This document shows, piece after piece, positions 10,401 through 18,080 of a stretch of 64,000 bases of DNA. This DNA is from Gluconobacter roseus NBRC 3990 (GTDB lineage: Bacteria; Pseudomonadota; Alphaproteobacteria; Acetobacterales; Acetobacteraceae). The stretch lies in contig NZ_BJLY01000002.1 of NCBI RefSeq assembly GCF_006538885.1, positions 558,001 through 622,000 of the forward strand, in the 5' to 3' direction. A model generated the notes under the pieces. That model was not told the DNA's origin, did not search any database, and worked only from the letters and a program-made list of their open reading frames with translations. Positions within the stretch are counted from its first letter, which is position 1. Each line of letters starts with the position of its first letter. Position numbers and translations under genes: made by a program.

Positions 10401-10889
10401 GAAAGCTTCTTCCAGACGGCTCAGAAGCGCCTGCGCCTCAGATTTCTGTTCCTCAAGGATCAGCTTGTTGATCGGCCCGCGATTGCCGCCTGTCAGCAGA
10501 AACAGCCCCGCCGCGTGCTGACAGAGAAAGTCAATCGCAACAGAAGGATCAGCAGGATCGCCGTTCAGAAAACCTTCGGAGGACAAAATCTGGAGATTTG
10601 CCAGCCCTTCCTCATTCCGCGCCAGAACCACCAGTGGCTCGGACATCGCTCCGGGTTTTGTACTGCGGGGGGGAAGTGAAATCTGGCAGCCGACAATCGG
10701 CTGGACACCATTGCTGCGACAGTACAGCGAGAACTCAAGCGCACCGAACAGATTGCCGCTATCTGTCAGGGCGACGGCCGGCATGCCATTTTTGGCTGCC
10801 AGGCTCACAAGCTCCGGAATCCGGATTGCGCCCTGACTCAGGGAGTAGGCGGAATGATTTCTGAGATGAACAAAATCGGCATGAGACAT
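7467..10889 (-). CDS. dnaE: DNA polymerase III subunit alpha
   Basis: A 1140-residue replicative polymerase. It has an N-terminal PHP domain (FVHLRNHSAYSLSQGA, residues 6-21), a polymerase core with the catalytic motif PDFDIDF at about 396-402 preceded by GPGRGSGAGSL, an HhH region, and an OB-fold (residues 980-1080). The C-terminus is the short tail typical of DnaE1. It acts at the fork with the epsilon and beta subunits. It lies 71 bp downstream of lolD in the same direction and ahead of rpsB. Length matches proteobacterial DnaE. One PHP metal-site position reads Asn (LRNHS rather than LHVHS), common in DnaE proteins without active PHP chemistry. Confidence 0.98.
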   Translation of the reverse strand: MSHADFVHLRNHSAYSLSQGAIRIPELVSLAAKNGMPAVALTDSGNLFGALEFSLYCRSNGVQPIVGCQISLPPRSTKPGAMSEPLVVLARNEEGLANLQILSSEGFLNGDPADPSVAIDFLCQHAAGLFLLTGGNRGPINKLILEEQKSEAQALLSRLEEAFRGNIAVELNRLGEAGEQEVESVLIPMADQMDIPLVATNECFFPKPEMHEAHDALLCIAQGRTIAEEDRWHVSPQAWFKTPAEMRAVFHDLPEACDNTLIIARKCAVAACTRKPLLPICPKVREGSTEEETLRAMAWEGLEKRLEAINADEEKRKLYSERLQVELDIIARMGFPGYFLIVADFIQWAKAHDIPVGPGRGSGAGSLVAYALTITDIDPIPFGLLFERFLNPERVSMPDFDIDFCQDRRDEVIRYVREEYGGSRVAQIITFGKLQAKAAVRDVGRVLGLPYGMVNRVAELIPNNPAKPVSLSDAIDGEPRLQEMRDSDESLKRLMEIALQLEGLYRHASTHAAGVVIGDRELVELVPLYRDPKSDMLVTQYNMKYVEQAGLVKFDFLGLTTLTILKRGLDFLKEQGITVDLSRIPLDDTKTFEMLAKGDTAGVFQFEGAGMRDMLKQMAASRLEDLIAGVSLYRPGPMANIPDYCRRKHGEPWEPPHEEIRDILEETYGIMVYQEQVMQIAQKMAGYSLGGADLLRRAMGKKIAAEMEKQRAIFTEGATARGIPQEKAVEVFDLMARFADYGFNKSHAAAYALVSYQTAWMKANHPVAFLAGCMSLAREKTDKLAALCQEARRMKIPVLPVDINKSMADFSIEMLEDGRQGIRYALSAIKRVGAAAMESVVACRGNKPFQDLTDFAERCDPKSLNKIQLESLAKAGAFDSLLKERHIVFSSADILLRRAQARAQEQQMGQAGLFGGAGQEREILRLNEGRPWPDFERLSLEASAIGFHMSAHPLDAYRSVLRRLGVTPSNALENAAKTGTTRVKIAGCVVDRKERPTRTGKKMAWVNLSDSGGGCEVTLFSETLISCRDLLVAGQAILVNAELKVDGDALRITAQSVMDLEVAAAAERSEIRVWLKENAILPDLAALLEEVQGGVGRVKLLPLVEETRDVEISIPGAYRVTPRLAERLRTLKGVERAEQV

Positions 10890-10959
10890 GCCCTTACTCT
10901 ATCAGGAGCGCCTTCCGGATGCAGCGGATTTCGAAATCTGCTCTCCGGAATTCAGCTCT

Positions 10960-11655
10960 TCAGAACGGGACCAGCTTTCCGTCCCGAAGCGTCACGGTCC
11001 GATCCATGCGCGAGGCCAGTTCGTCATTATGCGTGGCGATCAGAGCTGCCGCGCCCTCTTCCCGCACGACACGCAGAAGCTCGCCAAACACATGATCGGC
11101 CGTGCCGATATCAAGATTTCCAGTTGGTTCGTCCGCGAGAAGCAGCTTTGGCTGATTGGCCAGTGCACGGGCGATTGCCGTGCGCTGCTGCTCGCCGCCC
11201 GATAGCCGCCCCGGGAGCGAATCAAGACGGTGCGACAGCCCGAACCGGCCCAGAAGATCCCGTGCCCGTTCCCGTGCCTTGCGTGGGGACACTCCTGCGA
11301 TCAACTGCGGCAGCATGACATTCTCGCACGCCGTGAACTCGCCCAGCAGATGATGGAACTGGTATACAAAGCCGATCTGATCACGCCGGATTGCCGTCCG
11401 AACGGTGTCGCTCAGCCCACTGGCCGGACGATCTACCACGAAGACCGTGCCTTCCGAAGGCGCTTCCAGCAACCCCGCAAGATGCAGAAGTGTGGACTTC
11501 CCGGTCCCGCTTGGCGCTACGAGGGCAACGATCTCCCCGGCCCGAAGTTCGAACTCCGCACCACTGAGGATCTCGAGCGTCTCTTCACCCGAGCGGAAAC
11601 GGCGCGTCAGCCCCTCAAGACGCAGGGCGCTCGCCCCCGTTGCAACTTCATTCAT
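10960..11655 (-). CDS. lolD: Lipoprotein-releasing ABC transporter, ATP-binding protein
   Basis: A 231-residue ATPase. It shows Walker A (APSGTGKST near residue 47), the signature [15 protein letters not shown], and Walker [10 protein letters not shown] followed by the NLD typical of the LolD/MacB group. With the LolC/E-type permease encoded just upstream it extracts outer-membrane lipoproteins from the inner membrane and hands them to LolA. Its start overlaps the end of lolC by 8 bp, which suggests translational coupling. Walker A begins with Ala-Pro instead of Gly-Pro, as in other alphaproteobacterial LolD proteins. Confidence 0.95.
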   Translation of the reverse strand: MNEVATGASALRLEGLTRRFRSGEETLEILSGAEFELRAGEIVALVAPSGTGKSTLLHLAGLLEAPSEGTVFVVDRPASGLSDTVRTAIRRDQIGFVYQFHHLLGEFTACENVMLPQLIAGVSPRKARERARDLLGRFGLSHRLDSLPGRLSGGEQQRTAIARALANQPKLLLADEPTGNLDIGTADHVFGELLRVVREEGAAALIATHNDELASRMDRTVTLRDGKLVPF

Positions 11656-12898
11656 GACGCAGCGCCTCGATCGGATCGGTTCTCGCCGCCCGCCAGGACG
11701 GATACAGCGTTGCCAGCAGCGACAGGATCAGCGACATCCCAATCACTTCCCAGACCTGCGACCACACAAGCTTCGCTGGCAGGCGCTCCAGAAAATAGAC
11801 TTCCGGATTGAACAGGTTGGTCCCCGTGAGCGACTGGAGCCACTGGCGGATCCGCTCGATGTTCAGCGCAAACGCAATTCCGAGCGCCGAACCCGCCACA
11901 GTCCCGACAATCCCGACAGACGCACCGCACATGAGGAAAATCCGCATGATTGCGCCCCGGCTCGCACCAAGCGTTCGCAGCACGGCGATGTCACGCGTTT
12001 TGTCCTTGACCATCATGATGAGTGACGAAATGACATTAAACGCCGCCACAAGGATAATCAGGGTCAGGATCAGGAACATCACGTTCTGCTCGACCGTCAC
12101 GGCGTCCAGAAAGCCATTCGCGCTCTGCGTCCAGTCCAGAACGCGCAGGCGCGGATCTTCCAGACGTGCGGCAATGGCCTTGCGCGTCGGCTGCACATTC
12201 GACGGATCAGCCGTCGAGACCTGAATAAGCGAAACGGCGGACGAACCCAGCATCAGGAACTTCTGCGCTGCAGGCAGCGGCATCAGAACAATGCTGGAAT
12301 TATAGTCGTTCCAGTTGGCGTCAAAAATAACCGCAACATGGTAGGTCTTGACCCGCGGCATCGTCCCGAACGGCGTCGCCTGCCCATCCGGAGACAGCAG
12401 CGTGATCGGAGATCCGATTGTCAGCCCGGCCCGGTCTGCCATTGTCGTACCGATCGCAACCGCATTATCGCCGGTAAAGTCGTTCAGACTTCCCGCGATG
12501 ATCCCGCTGCTCAGCGCCGTCCAGTCCCGGAGCGACTGCTGGGACACGCCCTGCATTTCCGCCCCCGAAGAGAAGCGTCCCGCCTCCACCAGCACAGTGC
12601 CCTGCGCCATGGGGATGACGGATTTTACACCCGGAACCTGCCGGATTGCCGCAACATCGTTTTCGTAAGCCTCGATGGGACGCCCATAGCCATACACGGT
12701 TAGATCGCCGTGCAGCCCCAGAATCCGCCCCATCAGATCGGCCTTGAACCCGTTCATCACCGACATGACGATGATGAGCGTTGCCACTCCAAGCGCAATC
12801 CCGATCAGGGAAAAGACAGCAATGATCGAGGCGAAACGTTCGCCACGGCGGGCGCGGAGATACCGCCCCGCCACCATGCGCTCAAAGCGGCCGAACAT
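11648..12898 (-). CDS. lolC: Lipoprotein-releasing ABC transporter, permease
   Basis: A 416-residue permease of the LolC/LolE (FtsX-like) family. It has the characteristic cytoplasmic start [20 protein letters not shown], a first membrane span at about 25-47, a long periplasmic MacB-core domain to about 265, and three C-terminal spans. Only one permease gene is present here, so the transporter may be a homodimer of this subunit, as in bacteria with a single LolF-type protein. Its ATG shares one base with the proS stop codon (TGATG), a strong sign of co-translation. Confidence 0.94.
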   Translation of the reverse strand: MFGRFERMVAGRYLRARRGERFASIIAVFSLIGIALGVATLIIVMSVMNGFKADLMGRILGLHGDLTVYGYGRPIEAYENDVAAIRQVPGVKSVIPMAQGTVLVEAGRFSSGAEMQGVSQQSLRDWTALSSGIIAGSLNDFTGDNAVAIGTTMADRAGLTIGSPITLLSPDGQATPFGTMPRVKTYHVAVIFDANWNDYNSSIVLMPLPAAQKFLMLGSSAVSLIQVSTADPSNVQPTRKAIAARLEDPRLRVLDWTQSANGFLDAVTVEQNVMFLILTLIILVAAFNVISSLIMMVKDKTRDIAVLRTLGASRGAIMRIFLMCGASVGIVGTVAGSALGIAFALNIERIRQWLQSLTGTNLFNPEVYFLERLPAKLVWSQVWEVIGMSLILSLLATLYPSWRAARTDPIEALRHE

Positions 12899-14214
12899 CA
12901 GGCGGCTCCGATTTTCGCCAGAGCGTCCTCGACCGACAGCTCGAACCGCTCGCCCGTAGCGCGCTGCTTGAGCTCGACTTTGCCTTCCTTGGCACCGCGC
13001 GGTCCGACGATGATCTGCCAGGGATGCCCCATCAGATCCGCATCGTTGAACTTCACGCCCGCACGCTCGGAACGGTCGTCATACAGCATGTTCTCCGGGT
13101 CAGTCCCGTAAATGCGGTCGCAGATCGCATCGCACGCCTCGTCACCCTGACGCAGGTTCAGGATCGCGGCGCGATAAGGTGCCACGGAAGCCGGCCAGAT
13201 GATGCCCGCATCGTCATGCGACGCTTCGATGATCGCACCGACGAGACGCGACACGCCCACCCCATAAGAGCCCATATGCGGATGGAACGGCGCACCGTCC
13301 GGACCACTCACTTCGATCCCCATGGATGCCGTATATTTGGTGCCGAAATAGAAGATGTGGCCGACTTCGATGCCACGGCCTTCACGCTTGCGCTCGTCCG
13401 GCACCTTGGCCCATTCGGCCTCGTCGTGCTTTTCGTCCGTCGCCGCATAATGATCGGTTACGGTTGAGAAGAACGTCGCGAGGCTTTGGGCGTCGTCACA
13501 ATCGACCGGACGGCTCAGCCAGTCCTGTTCCTCAAGCGCTGCATCAAAGAACACGGCGCTTTCACCCGTGGGCGCCAGCACCAGAAACTCGTGGCTCAGA
13601 TCGCCGCCGATCGGACCGGTATCGGCCACCATCGGCACAGCCCGCACACCCAGACGCTGGAAAATGCGCAGATAGGACAGCATCATCCGGCGATAGCTGG
13701 CGACCGCACCTTCGTAGGACGCGTCAAAGGAATACGCATCCTTCATCAGGAACTCACGTCCACGCATCACACCGAAACGCGGACGAACCTCGTCGCGGAA
13801 CTTCCACTGGATGTGATAAAGCGCCTTGGGCAGTTCTTTGTAGGACTTTACGGACGATCCGAAGATGTCCGTGATCATTTCCTCGTTCGTCGGTCCGTAA
13901 AGCAGATCACGGCCATGACGGTCCTGGATCCGGAGCATTTCCGGACCATAAGCGTCATAGCGTCCCGACCGGCGCCACAGTTCGGCCGACTGCAGCGTCG
14001 GCATCAGGACTTCCTGTGCCCCGATGGCGTCCTGCTCTTCACGGATGATCTGCTCGATATTGCGCAGAACCCGCAGCCCGGCCGGCAACCAGGCATAGAT
14101 GCCCGAAGCGGTCTGGCGCACAAGGCCAGCCCGCAGCATCAGACGGTGAGACGCAATCTGCGCCTCGGCCGGAACTTCCTTCAGCGTCGGCTGGAAGGCT
14201 TTCGTCAAACGCAT
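12898..14214 (-). CDS. proS: Proline--tRNA ligase (short alphaproteobacterial form)
   Basis: A 438-residue class IIa synthetase that charges tRNA-Pro. Motif 2 ([21 protein letters not shown]) and the motif 3 region ([14 protein letters not shown]) are intact, followed by an anticodon-binding domain ending in ALAKIGAA. The protein lacks the roughly 180-residue editing insertion of E. coli ProS, consistent with the short ProS type found in Alphaproteobacteria. Proofreading of Ala-tRNA-Pro would then need a separate ProXp/YbaK-type protein, which is not in this window. Spacing to rnj upstream is 11 bp. Confidence 0.96.
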   Translation of the reverse strand: MRLTKAFQPTLKEVPAEAQIASHRLMLRAGLVRQTASGIYAWLPAGLRVLRNIEQIIREEQDAIGAQEVLMPTLQSAELWRRSGRYDAYGPEMLRIQDRHGRDLLYGPTNEEMITDIFGSSVKSYKELPKALYHIQWKFRDEVRPRFGVMRGREFLMKDAYSFDASYEGAVASYRRMMLSYLRIFQRLGVRAVPMVADTGPIGGDLSHEFLVLAPTGESAVFFDAALEEQDWLSRPVDCDDAQSLATFFSTVTDHYAATDEKHDEAEWAKVPDERKREGRGIEVGHIFYFGTKYTASMGIEVSGPDGAPFHPHMGSYGVGVSRLVGAIIEASHDDAGIIWPASVAPYRAAILNLRQGDEACDAICDRIYGTDPENMLYDDRSERAGVKFNDADLMGHPWQIIVGPRGAKEGKVELKQRATGERFELSVEDALAKIGAA

Positions 14215-14225
14215 GTGTATTTCTC

Positions 14226-15884
14226 TCAGACGCGCAGCAGATGGACATCAACAAGCGGACGCTTCTGGAGCTTGCGCCCCAGAGCACGGCGCAGGGCCGT
14301 CTTGGCCGCATCCCGGAAGGCCGCATCGTCCTGACGCAGTTCGTCGGGGATCTGGTCGATGGCATCGGCGAATTCTTCCTGAATCCGCACGCTTTCCGGA
14401 TCATCCGATTCCAGCAGACCCGGCGCACTGATCTTCGGATCGCCGATGACATAGCCTTCGTCATCAACGGCAAAGCTTGCCAGCACGATACCGTTGAACA
14501 GCATCTTGCGACGGGCTGCGAGAACGCCACCCGTCATCGGCAGCAGACGGCCACCATCCAGAGCCAGACGGCCCGTCGGCGCCGTATCGACAACCTTCAC
14601 CTCACCCGGAGACAGGTTCAGGATATCGCCATCTTCCAGCAGGATCGGCTCGGCACCCATTTCGTGCGCCAGCGCGGCATGCGCCGTCAGATGACGCCAT
14701 TCACCATGGGTCGGGATGCTGTATTTCGGACGGACGATCCGGTACAGCGTCCGAATGTCCTCGCTGGTCGCATGACCGGAGGTGTGGACCTTCGCATCCT
14801 TGTCCGTCAGAACCGTCACGCCACGACGCGACAGGTTGTCCTGCACGGCCATGACGGCCTGTTCGTTACCCGGGATCATCCGCGAGCTGTAAATCACCGT
14901 ATCGCCTTCACCGAGGGCAATATTCGGATGCGTATCGGACGCAATGCGCGACAGGGCCGAGCGCGGTTCGCCCTGACTGCCGGTGATGATCATCAGCAGG
15001 TTGTCATCTTCGACGTCCCGGGCATCCTGCTCGGTCAGGAACGGCGGCAGGTCCTGGAAATAGCCGCACTCACGTGCCGCCGTCTCGAGATTGCGCAACG
15101 AACGGCCGACGATCATGACCACACGACCAGAGGCCTGGGCCGCCTTCGCGATGCTCTCAACGCGCGCCACGTTACTGGCAAAACACGTCACGGCAATCCG
15201 GCCTTCCAGACCCGCGATCAGCTCCGTCAGGCCCGTGCGCACATCGGCTTCGGATTCCGACTTGCCCGGCTTGAGCACGTTCGTGCTGTCGCCGACCATG
15301 GCAAGCACGCCTTCGTCGCCAAGCTTGCCGAACGTCTCCAGATCCGTGACCGGACCGACCAGCGGGTTCTCGTCGAGCTTCCAGTCGCCCGTATGGACAA
15401 TCAGACCATGCGGCGTCCGCAGAGCCACAGCCTGCGCCTCAGCGACGGAATGCGTCACGGATACGAACTGCAGATCGAACGGCCCCACCTCAAAGCGCGA
15501 AGCCGGGCGGATCACGTGGATCTTCACCTGGTTGTTCAGATGCGCTTCCTGCAGCTTGCGTCGCAGCACGGCGGCGGCAAACGGCGTCGCATAGACAGGG
15601 CAGCGCAGATACGGCCACAGATGTGCCACCGCTCCCAGATGATCTTCATGCGCATGCGTGATCACCAGACCACACAGGTCCCGCGCACGATCCGCAATGA
15701 AAGTCGGGTCCGGCATGAGCACTTCGGCTTCAGGCGTATCGTTGCCCGAGAAGCCAATGCCGCAGTCGATGGCAAGCCAGGTATCGTGACCGTTCTTCGT
15801 CAGGCAGTAGAGATTGAAATTCATGCCGATCTCGCCCGTCCCGCCCAAAGGCAGGAAAGACAGACCGTCCGGTTTTTCTGTCAT
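14226..15884 (-). CDS. rnj: Ribonuclease J
   Basis: A 552-residue metallo-beta-lactamase/beta-CASP ribonuclease with 5'-to-3' exo- and endonuclease activity in RNA turnover and rRNA maturation. The metal motif HAHEDH is at residues 77-82. HTGDWKLD supplies the next metal ligands, and the beta-CASP signature runs through [10 protein letters not shown] and PTHGEWRHL. The C-terminal domain is present ([14 protein letters not shown] end). It sits in birA-coaX-rnj-proS, an order common in Alphaproteobacteria. No frameshift or missing catalytic residue is visible. Confidence 0.95.
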   Translation of the reverse strand: MTEKPDGLSFLPLGGTGEIGMNFNLYCLTKNGHDTWLAIDCGIGFSGNDTPEAEVLMPDPTFIADRARDLCGLVITHAHEDHLGAVAHLWPYLRCPVYATPFAAAVLRRKLQEAHLNNQVKIHVIRPASRFEVGPFDLQFVSVTHSVAEAQAVALRTPHGLIVHTGDWKLDENPLVGPVTDLETFGKLGDEGVLAMVGDSTNVLKPGKSESEADVRTGLTELIAGLEGRIAVTCFASNVARVESIAKAAQASGRVVMIVGRSLRNLETAARECGYFQDLPPFLTEQDARDVEDDNLLMIITGSQGEPRSALSRIASDTHPNIALGEGDTVIYSSRMIPGNEQAVMAVQDNLSRRGVTVLTDKDAKVHTSGHATSEDIRTLYRIVRPKYSIPTHGEWRHLTAHAALAHEMGAEPILLEDGDILNLSPGEVKVVDTAPTGRLALDGGRLLPMTGGVLAARRKMLFNGIVLASFAVDDEGYVIGDPKISAPGLLESDDPESVRIQEEFADAIDQIPDELRQDDAAFRDAAKTALRRALGRKLQKRPLVDVHLLRV

Positions 15885-15924
15885 GATGGTTCCTTGCAGT
15901 TATGACATATAATCAGAGTGATAT

Positions 15925-16737
15925 TCATTGCCCGATGCCCTGTGAGCGTTCGGGGGAATAGGAAAGCGGCGGTCCCGTATTGCGGTCCGCCAGAAGACGC
16001 AGGCCATCCAGTGTCAGATCAGGCGCCAGCACATCAAAAAGCGGCGTTCCTTCAGAGAACAGCGGGGCCAGACCGCCTGTGGCAATCACGGTGGGCTTTG
16101 CATCCATTTCATCAGAAATACGGCGGATCAGTCCTTCGACGAGCCCGACATACCCCCAGAACAGTCCTGAACGCATTGCCACGCTCGTATTACGGCCAAT
16201 CGCCGTGGTGGGGCGGCCAATGCTCATGCGTGGCAGGCGCGCGGCGGCACGATGCAATGCATCAATCGACAGGTTCACACCCGGAGCAATGGCGCCGCCA
16301 CTGAATTGCCCGGCACTGTTCACAACATCGAAAGTCGTCGCGGTACCGAAATCAACAACGATCAGCGGCGCCCCATAAAGTTCACGGCCCGCCAGACCAT
16401 TCAGGCGCCTGTCAGCCCCAAGCTCGTTCGGATTGTCGACCAGAACATCAATACCCCAGTCCAGCCTTGCATTGGCGACAAGAGGCACGACATCCAGCCA
16501 CTCGCGACAGAAGCGGCGTAGTTCATACAGCGCTACAGGGACGACAGTGCCGATAATGGCTCGGGTAATGCCCGTCGCATCCAGCCCCAAACGATCGAAA
16601 AGTGTCAGAAGCCAGGCCGCATATTCATCCGCTGTTCGTGCCTCACTCGTTGAGATGCGCCATTGCCCCAGCCACGACTCTCCATCGTGTACAGCGAACA
16701 CGATGTTGGTGTTTCCGGCATCAATGACGAGAAGCAC
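15925..16737 (-). CDS. coaX: Type III pantothenate kinase
   Basis: A 270-residue ASKHA-fold kinase that phosphorylates pantothenate, the first step of coenzyme A synthesis. It shows the phosphate-1 motif IDAGNTN (residues 5-11), the [11 protein letters not shown] segment, the phosphate-2 motif [10 protein letters not shown] and the [11 protein letters not shown] region. This class is insensitive to CoA feedback and uses potassium. It lies 16 bp downstream of birA, a pairing seen in many bacteria. Confidence 0.95.
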   Translation of the reverse strand: MLLVIDAGNTNIVFAVHDGESWLGQWRISTSEARTADEYAAWLLTLFDRLGLDATGITRAIIGTVVPVALYELRRFCREWLDVVPLVANARLDWGIDVLVDNPNELGADRRLNGLAGRELYGAPLIVVDFGTATTFDVVNSAGQFSGGAIAPGVNLSIDALHRAAARLPRMSIGRPTTAIGRNTSVAMRSGLFWGYVGLVEGLIRRISDEMDAKPTVIATGGLAPLFSEGTPLFDVLAPDLTLDGLRLLADRNTGPPLSYSPERSQGIGQ

Positions 16738-16753
16738 GTTGCGGTCCGGTCCT

Positions 16754-17485
16754 TCAGTCCAGCAGGATATCGCCGGTTACAACCGGAATGGTCTCACCGT
16801 TGGGCAGGGCAAGCAGCAGGCGTCCCTGCGCATCAAGCCCTGAAAATGAACCTGTAATATAGGTTTCACATCCCTGAACCGCAAGCGGGGTGCCGACCGG
16901 ATGCGCCCGCGCAAGCCAGGCAGCCCTGACAGGCGCAAATCCTTCCTGCTCCCGGAGGGCGTTCCACCGCTCAATCTGGGCTACCAGTGCTTTCCCGAAA
17001 GCCTTCGCAGAGGGCGGATTGGTTTTCTCGGAAAGTGCCGCAAGCTGACGCCCCGGGATCTCCGGCGCCTGCCTCAAATTGGCACCGATTCCAACGACAA
17101 CCCACGGCCTTTCCTGCGGACCGCCCGTCTCAATCAATACGCCTGCCATCTTCCGGCCATCCAGCAAAAGATCGTTCGGCCATTTCACCATAAAAGGTGA
17201 TGGCCCCGTTGCCGTCGGGCAGAAATGGATCGCGGTTTCAAACAGGGAAATTGCCACAACAAATGGTAGTGCGGCAATAAACGCGGCCGGATCAGTTGGA
17301 CGAAACAGAAGTGAGATTGCGAGGTTGCCCCCCGGATCGCTCCAGGTCCGCCCGCGCGTGCCGCGTCCTGATGTCTGGGAAAAGGCCTGAACGGCCAGAT
17401 GATCGGGTTCACCTGCTTCGGCTCTGGTTTTGCACAGATCGGAAGTGGACCCGAGCGTTTCATGGTATTCGAAACGCCAGCTCAT
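16754..17485 (-). CDS. birA: Biotin--[acetyl-CoA-carboxylase] ligase
   Basis: A 243-residue monofunctional biotin protein ligase that attaches biotin to the BCCP subunit of acetyl-CoA carboxylase. The biotinyl-AMP loop reads GRGTRGR (residues about 40-46) and the catalytic [19 protein letters not shown] block is intact, followed by VVGIGANL. There is no N-terminal helix-turn-helix, so unlike E. coli BirA it should not act as a repressor. It heads the birA-coaX-rnj-proS-lolCD-dnaE run. Its start at 17485 lies 19 bp from the mature end of tRNA-Val. Confidence 0.93.
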   Translation of the reverse strand: MSWRFEYHETLGSTSDLCKTRAEAGEPDHLAVQAFSQTSGRGTRGRTWSDPGGNLAISLLFRPTDPAAFIAALPFVVAISLFETAIHFCPTATGPSPFMVKWPNDLLLDGRKMAGVLIETGGPQERPWVVVGIGANLRQAPEIPGRQLAALSEKTNPPSAKAFGKALVAQIERWNALREQEGFAPVRAAWLARAHPVGTPLAVQGCETYITGSFSGLDAQGRLLLALPNGETIPVVTGDILLD

Positions 17486-17504
17486 GGCTGCATAGTATTC
17501 TTTA

Positions 17505-17579
17505 TGGTGGGCGATGACGGGATTGAACCGCCGACCCTCTCGGTGTAAACGAGACGCTCTACCGCTGAGCTAATCGCCC
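17505..17579 (-). tRNA. tRNA-Val (anticodon UAC)
   Basis: A full cloverleaf on the minus strand: acceptor GGGCGAT pairs with ATCGCCC, the D-arm is GCTC...GAGC, the anticodon stem TCTCG/CGAGA closes the loop TTTACAC with anticodon TAC, and the T-arm carries GGTTCAATCCC. The CCA end is encoded. It lies between hup and birA in the same direction. Confidence 0.97.
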
Positions 17580-17606
17580 TCAGACTGTGTATGCGGTCTA
17601 TATACA

Positions 17607-17663
17607 CGGTTTCGGATAGCGGTAAAGCCACCCGAAACCGTTTTGTGAGCTTTTTCAGCTCAC
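17607..17663 (-). terminator. Two hairpins downstream of hup
   Basis: GTGAGCT/AGCTCAC (7 bp, 17645-17663) overlaps the hup stop codon. CGGTTTCGG/CCGAAACCG (9 bp, 17607-17640) follows. Together they probably end the hup transcript before tRNA-Val. Neither has a strong T-run on the minus strand. Confidence 0.5.
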
Positions 17664-17939
17664 GGCGTCCTTCAGACCCTTGCCTGGCTTGAAGCGGACA
17701 GAGGTGGAAGCCGGAATGTCGATCTCTTCGCCCGTACGCGGGTTGCGGCCCTTGGCGGCCTTACGCGTTGCAGTCACGAAGCTGCCGAAACCGACGAGAC
17801 GGACTTCCTGCTTCTTGGCAAGCGTCGTCTCGATCGTGCTGAACACCGCATCGACAACTTCGCTGGCCTTGGCCTTCGGAAGATCGGCAGCGTCTGCAAC
17901 GGCGGCGATCAGTTCCTGCTTGTTGAGGGGCTTCTCCAT
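17655..17939 (-). CDS. hup: DNA-binding protein HU
   Basis: A 94-residue HU-family nucleoid protein that bends DNA without sequence specificity. It has the MNKQELI-like start (EKPLNKQELIAAVADAADL), the GFGSF core, the arm with GRNPRTGEEIDIPAS and the end VRFKPGKGLKDAV. It follows lon, the usual lon-hup order. A separate promoter and a strong hairpin lie in its 79-bp leader region (see those entries). The family also contains IHF subunits; the sequence fits HU better. Confidence 0.97.
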   Translation of the reverse strand: MEKPLNKQELIAAVADAADLPKAKASEVVDAVFSTIETTLAKKQEVRLVGFGSFVTATRKAAKGRNPRTGEEIDIPASTSVRFKPGKGLKDAVS

Positions 17940-17961
17940 GATGTGCCTTTCTGGTGTTAGA

Positions 17962-18004
17962 GCGCCTGAGCCGGGCTCTGGTGAGTCCCTTCTGGCTCAG
18001 GCGC
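17962..18004 (-). promoter_or_regulatory. Perfect 11-bp hairpin in the hup leader
   Basis: GCGCCTGAGCC pairs perfectly with GGCTCAGGCGC, and the 21-base loop can form a further GGGCTC/GAGTCCC stem. It ends 22 bp before the hup ATG and lies downstream of the predicted hup promoter, so it would sit in the hup 5' UTR. It may also act as the lon terminator. Confidence 0.55.
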
Positions 18005-18023
18005 CTTGTTCGATCTGCGGCCG

Positions 18024-18052
18024 CACTATGAAGCGGATTTTGCCCGCGTCAA
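18024..18052 (-). promoter_or_regulatory. Predicted sigma-70-type promoter for hup
   Basis: On the minus strand TTGACG (-35) and ATAGTG (-10) are separated by 17 bases, about 85 bp upstream of the hup ATG. This gives hup a transcript independent of lon. Confidence 0.5.
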
Positions 18053-18080
18053 CTGCTAGAATCGCAGAAGCGTGTCCGTG

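Noticed and set aside
9357-10679. A 440-codon plus-strand frame opposite dnaE
   Set aside because: It is antisense to the PHP and polymerase domains of DnaE and has no recognisable domain.
14241-15905. A 554-codon plus-strand frame opposite rnj
   Set aside because: It is antisense to intact RNase J, has a His/Arg/Gln-heavy composition and no ribosome-binding site.
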